Shown here piece after piece: positions 61,431-64,000 of a stretch of DNA of 64,000 bases; position 1 is the stretch's first letter; the number at the start of each line of letters is the position of its first letter. Location: the NCBI RefSeq assembly GCF_047777955.1, contig NZ_CP180537.1:806001-870000 (forward strand), read 5' to 3'. The DNA is from Didemnitutus sp047777955 (GTDB lineage Bacteria > Verrucomicrobiota > Verrucomicrobiia > Opitutales > Opitutaceae). A program made the translations under genes and the position numbers. The notes beneath the pieces are model-generated. The model had not been told where the DNA came from. It saw nothing but the letters and a program-made list of their open reading frames with translations, and searched no databases.

Positions 61431-61908
61431 ATTTCTCCGGGCCGAGGATCTTGTTCTCCAGTTCCTGCACCGTGGCGATGAAGGCCTCGGGGCTGGGGGC
61501 GGCCATGAGCGCGTCGCGCGAGGCGGCGTCCTTGATCAGGCGGCAGAGCGCGCCGACGAGGATGAGGTAATCGGTTGGGTTGTTCTTCGGCGTGCCGAGC
61601 ACGAACATCAGCTTCACCGTCTGGTTGCTGTTCTCGAAGAGCACGCCCTCGGTGCTGCGGCCGACGGCGAGGACGATCTTCCGCACGTGCTCGGTGCGGG
61701 CGTGCGGGAGCGCGATCTCGTTGCCGAGGCAGGTGGTGTCGAGGCGCTCGCGGGCGAGCAGCTCGTTGTAGAAACCCTGGAAATTCGCGACGTCGGGGTG
61801 CGACTCGAGAAGCTTGGCCACCTCATTGATGGCGTTCGTGCGCTTCGTGCTTTGCACGGCGAGCGTGATGCGCGCGGGATCGAGGAGCTTGGAGAGTCGG
61901 GTCGCCAT
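61429..61908 (-). CDS. ptsN: PTS IIA-like nitrogen-regulatory protein (PtsN)
   Basis: 159 residues. A fructose-type EIIA domain: INEVAKLLESHPDVANFQGFY, LARERLDTTCLGNEIALPHARTEHV with the phosphorylated His in LPHART, and KLMFVLGTPKNNPTDYLILV. It lacks any membrane transport domain, so it is a regulatory IIA that relays carbon and nitrogen signals via phosphorylation by NPr-like proteins. Alone in its operon; no rpoN or hpf gene is adjacent. ATG 61908 chosen since MATRLSKLLDP is the usual opening. Confidence 0.92.
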   Translation of the reverse strand: MATRLSKLLDPARITLAVQSTKRTNAINEVAKLLESHPDVANFQGFYNELLARERLDTTCLGNEIALPHARTEHVRKIVLAVGRSTEGVLFENSNQTVKLMFVLGTPKNNPTDYLILVGALCRLIKDAASRDALMAAPSPEAFIATVQELENKILGPEK

Positions 61909-62037
61909 GAGCGGGGCGGAGGAACGAAAACAGACTCCCGCCACCGCGGGTTGGCAAGGCGAGAGTGGCCGCGGCGGACGCGGGCGGGCGGATTTTTTCG
62001 GCGTTGCGACGCCGGGCGTGGCGCGCAGAAAGGCCGC

Positions 62038-62610
62038 ATGCAGAAACCGATGATCTGGCTGGGCGCGCTCGTGCTGGCGGTGGCGGTGCAGGCGCAGGAT
62101 TTCACGCGCACGATGACGGCGGAGGAGCAGGCGGCGGCCGGCCTGGAGAAGCTCAGCCCGGCGGAGCTGGCGAAGCTGAAGGCCGCGGTCGAGCGCTACA
62201 AGGCCGGCGCGGTGGCCGTGGTGGAGCAGCAGGCCGAGCGGAAGGTGGCGGCGGCCGAGGGGAAGGCGAAGGAGGCCGAGAGCCGGGCGGCGAACGCAGC
62301 CGCGGCCGAGCCGAAGAAGGGGCCGAGCTGGCTGAGCGCGCTGATCACCCTGAAGAAAGCGGAGGAGAAACCCGACGGGCTCGAGATGATCGAGACCCGG
62401 CTGGCGGGATCGATCTCGACGTTCCGGGGCAAGCGCTCCTTCGCGTTGGAAAACGGGCAGGTCTGGCAGATGACCGAGGCCGATTCCTATGCCGGTCCGA
62501 CCTACGAGCGTCCGGTGGTGAAGATCCGCCCGGGCCTGATGGGGGTGTTCTGGCTCCAGATCCCCGAGGCGGCGGTTCGCGTGAAGGTGAAGCCGGTTAA
62601 GCTCGAATAA
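62038..62610 (+). CDS. Secreted coiled-coil protein, paralogue 1
   Basis: 190 residues. Signal peptide ending QAQDF. A helical acidic-basic stretch (TAEEQAAAGLEKLSPAELAKL then long Lys/Glu/Ala repeats) suggests a coiled coil. A C-terminal domain follows: FRGKRSFALENGQVWQMTE and VVKIRPGLMGVFWLQI ending VKVKPVKLE. The same layout is found in the next gene. The C-terminal pattern LENGQxWQ and KIxPGxMGxxWLxI is probably one folded domain. Function unknown. Confidence 0.8.
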   Translation: MQKPMIWLGALVLAVAVQAQDFTRTMTAEEQAAAGLEKLSPAELAKLKAAVERYKAGAVAVVEQQAERKVAAAEGKAKEAESRAANAAAAEPKKGPSWLSALITLKKAEEKPDGLEMIETRLAGSISTFRGKRSFALENGQVWQMTEADSYAGPTYERPVVKIRPGLMGVFWLQIPEAAVRVKVKPVKLE

Positions 62611-62668
62611 GGCAGGATTGGTCGCGTCGCGGTTGCGGTGGCGCCGGAGAAGGGCATGCTGCGCGGCC

Positions 62669-63193
62669 ATGAAGTCGCTCGTTGCCGTTTTGCTCGCGCT
62701 GTGCGCCGCCGTCTCGGCGGTGGCGGCGGAGGGTTTCCTCAAGAATCTGCCGGCGGACCAGTTTGCCGCCGCGGGGCTGAACAAGCTCACCGCCGAGGAG
62801 CTGGCTCGCCTGGAGCAGCTGATCGCGGAGCGGGAGGCCGGCGTGAAGGCGGCGGCGGCCGTGCCGGCGCCGGCGGCGTCGAAGCCGGAGGCCAAGGTGG
62901 CCGGGCCGGGCTGGCTGCGCGCGCTGGTGACGCTGCAGGAGACGGCGGAAAAGCCGGATGCGGCCGAGGCGATCGTGACGCGGCTGGCCGGCGACTACGA
63001 GGGCTGGAGCGGCAAGACCCTGTTCCAGCTCGAGAACGGTCAGATCTGGCAGCAGACGGGCGGCGGCGAGCGCATCGACGACAAGCGCCATGCTCCGGCG
63101 GTGAAGATCTATCCGGGCATGATGGGCGCCTACTGGCTTGAGATCGAGGGCGTGCGCGAACGCGTGAAGGTGAAGCCGGTGAAGCTGAAGTGA
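62669..63193 (+). CDS. Secreted coiled-coil protein, paralogue 2
   Basis: 174 residues. Signal peptide ending AVAAEGF. Same plan as its neighbour: AAAGLNKLTAEELARLEQL, then charged helix with Pro/Ala, WLRALVTLQETAEKPDAAE, LFQLENGQIWQQTGG, AVKIYPGMMGAYWLEI and RVKVKPVKLK. The shared ends (VKVKPVKL) and the 58-bp gap show tandem duplication. Function unknown. Confidence 0.8.
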   Translation: MKSLVAVLLALCAAVSAVAAEGFLKNLPADQFAAAGLNKLTAEELARLEQLIAEREAGVKAAAAVPAPAASKPEAKVAGPGWLRALVTLQETAEKPDAAEAIVTRLAGDYEGWSGKTLFQLENGQIWQQTGGGERIDDKRHAPAVKIYPGMMGAYWLEIEGVRERVKVKPVKLK

Positions 63194-63275
63194 GCGGCGG
63201 CAGGCGGCGGCGCGCAGATTAACGGAGCCTTGTTCGGGAGGAAGGGCGGCGGGTGCGGCGACCCGTGCTACCAGG

Positions 63276-63305
63276 CAAAGAAAAAGGCGCGCCGGGCGGC
63301 GCGCC
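63276..63305 (-). terminator. Rho-independent terminator for gyrA (- strand)
   Basis: GGCGCGCC / GGCGCGCC stem with GGGC loop; on the - strand it is followed by TTTTTCTTT. It is about 70 bp beyond the gyrA stop. Confidence 0.8.
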
Positions 63306-63347
63306 GTGATTCGGGGGCGAAGGCGCTTGCGTGCCCGCGCCCTGGAA

Positions 63348-63369
63348 GGGCCGTTGAGGGCAACGGCCC
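63348..63369. repeat. Short palindrome downstream of gyrA
   Basis: GGGCCGTTG-AGGG-CAACGGCCC, 9-bp perfect arms. No T-run, so it is not an obvious terminator; on the - strand it opens GTAGGG, as does the element in gspI. Confidence 0.6.
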
Positions 63370-63375
63370 CTACCG

Positions 63376-64000
63376 TCAGGCGGACGGAGCGGCGCCGGTG
63401 GCGGGAGCCTCCGGAGCTTCGTTCGCGGATTCCTCGTCGGGCGAGGCTATGACCTTCGCGATGGCGAGGAGCTTGTCGCCTTCCTCGAGGTTGACGAGCT
63501 TCACGCCCTTCGCGCCGCGACCGGTTTCGCGGATTTCCTTCACGCGGGTGCGGATGCTCTGGCCCTTGGCGGTGAGCAGCATGACTTCGTCGGTGTCGCG
63601 GACGCTGAGCGCGCCGGCGACGGCGACGGAGCCGTCCTCGGGGAGGTCGATGGCAATGACGCCCGTGCCGCCGCGGCGGATCATGCGGTAGTCCTCGAAC
63701 GGCGTGCGCTTGCCGATGCCGTCCTCGCGGGCGACGAGCAGGCGGGCCTCGTGGTCGCAGACCTCGATGGCCTGGAGGTGGTCGCCCTTCTTCTTGAACT
63801 TCATGCCGGTGACGCCGGCGGTGAAGCGGCCCATGGAGCGCAGGCCGAGCTTCGGGCCGGCGTCCTCGGCGTCGCCTTCGGCGGCGGCCTCGGCGGTCTC
63901 CGGTGCATCGTCGGACTCGGCGGCGCCCTCGAAGAAACGGACGGCCTGACCCTGGTGGGAGACGAGGATGATCTCGTTGGCGCCGTTGGTGAGGACGGCG
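63376..64000 (-). CDS. gyrA: DNA gyrase subunit A, C-terminal fragment
   Basis: The last 207 residues, cut by the window edge. Beta-pinwheel blades: VLTNGANEIILVSHQGQAVRFFEG, MGRFTAGVTGMKF, DHEARLLVAREDGIGKRTPFEDY, GTGVIAIDLPEDG, VMLLTAKGQSIRTRVKEI, then TGRGAKGVKLVNLEEGDKL. The GRGAKGV piece is a degenerate GyrA-box-type loop. Between two blades sits an acidic, Ala-rich insert of about 30 residues. The acidic tail ends ATGAAPSA. It introduces negative supercoils with GyrB. Confidence 0.93.
   Translation of the reverse strand, partial: AVLTNGANEIILVSHQGQAVRFFEGAAESDDAPETAEAAAEGDAEDAGPKLGLRSMGRFTAGVTGMKFKKKGDHLQAIEVCDHEARLLVAREDGIGKRTPFEDYRMIRRGGTGVIAIDLPEDGSVAVAGALSVRDTDEVMLLTAKGQSIRTRVKEIRETGRGAKGVKLVNLEEGDKLLAIAKVIASPDEESANEAPEAPATGAAPSA

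Noticed and set aside
1..64000. CRISPR array, prophage, IS element or integron
   Set aside because: No direct repeats with regular spacing, and no integrase, transposase or phage structural genes were found; the repeats present are palindromic or short inverted arrays.
1..64000. tRNA or rRNA genes
   Set aside because: No cloverleaf or rRNA-like sequence was seen by eye; a covariance search would be needed to exclude a small RNA.

Overview
The window is about 64 kb of very GC-rich chromosome with mostly short gaps between genes. It reads as a member of the Verrucomicrobia, most likely Opitutaceae. That placement is inferred from gene content: a PPi-type phosphofructokinase, paired DUF1800/DUF1501 proteins, a PEP-CTERM protein with an exosortase, a rhombosortase, a family PL11 pectin lyase, a TorF-type porin beside an ammonium transporter, and a rodA/RNase G pair. 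No rRNA, tRNA, phage, IS element or CRISPR array was seen.

Layout. 0-2.5 kb: aromatic amino acid genes (DAHP synthase end, pheA) and a broken secreted protein. 2.5-3.9 kb: PEP-CTERM protein and a small membrane protein. 4-11.3 kb: nitrogen assimilation (gltB, TorF-type porin, amt), with strong terminators and two sigma-54-like sites. 11.5-13.8 kb: PPi-phosphofructokinase and a DUF481 outer-membrane protein. 14-28.5 kb: a type II secretion system in two halves, gspC-like/G/H/I/J/K/L/M on + and gspF/E/D on -, with DUF1800 and DUF1501 genes between. 28.8-34.4 kb: secreted proteins, including a matrixin protease with a glycine-rich C-terminal sorting tail directly followed by a rhombosortase, then a rhamnogalacturonan lyase. 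34.4-38.4 kb: a large membrane-anchored protein of unknown function and a HxlR/azoreductase cassette between diverged direct repeats. 38.4-49.5 kb: RNase G, RodA, then a polysaccharide locus (O-antigen ligase, glycosyltransferases, flippase) ending in an exosortase-EpsI unit. 49.5-58.6 kb: queF, an inositol-monophosphatase-like enzyme, an exonuclease, an ABC exporter, a WecG-type transferase, an MFS transporter, an M28 peptidase and corA. 58.7-64 kb: an S46 peptidase, a lipoprotein, ptsN, two paralogous secreted proteins and the 3' end of gyrA.

How the genes fit together. The window encodes two C-terminal protein-sorting enzymes (exosortase and rhombosortase), at least one plausible substrate for each, and most of a type II secretion system. 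Together these form a protein export and surface-anchoring toolkit beside exopolysaccharide synthesis. The nitrogen genes look co-regulated.

Caution. About 15 genes carry small frameshifts, nearly all equivalent to one missing base. This looks like residual long-read indel error rather than mass pseudogenisation, so frameshifted genes are given as full-length CDS spans. Short-period inverted repeats and palindromic elements sit in or beside several genes. The most notable is an 83-bp palindrome inside the leader of gspI.
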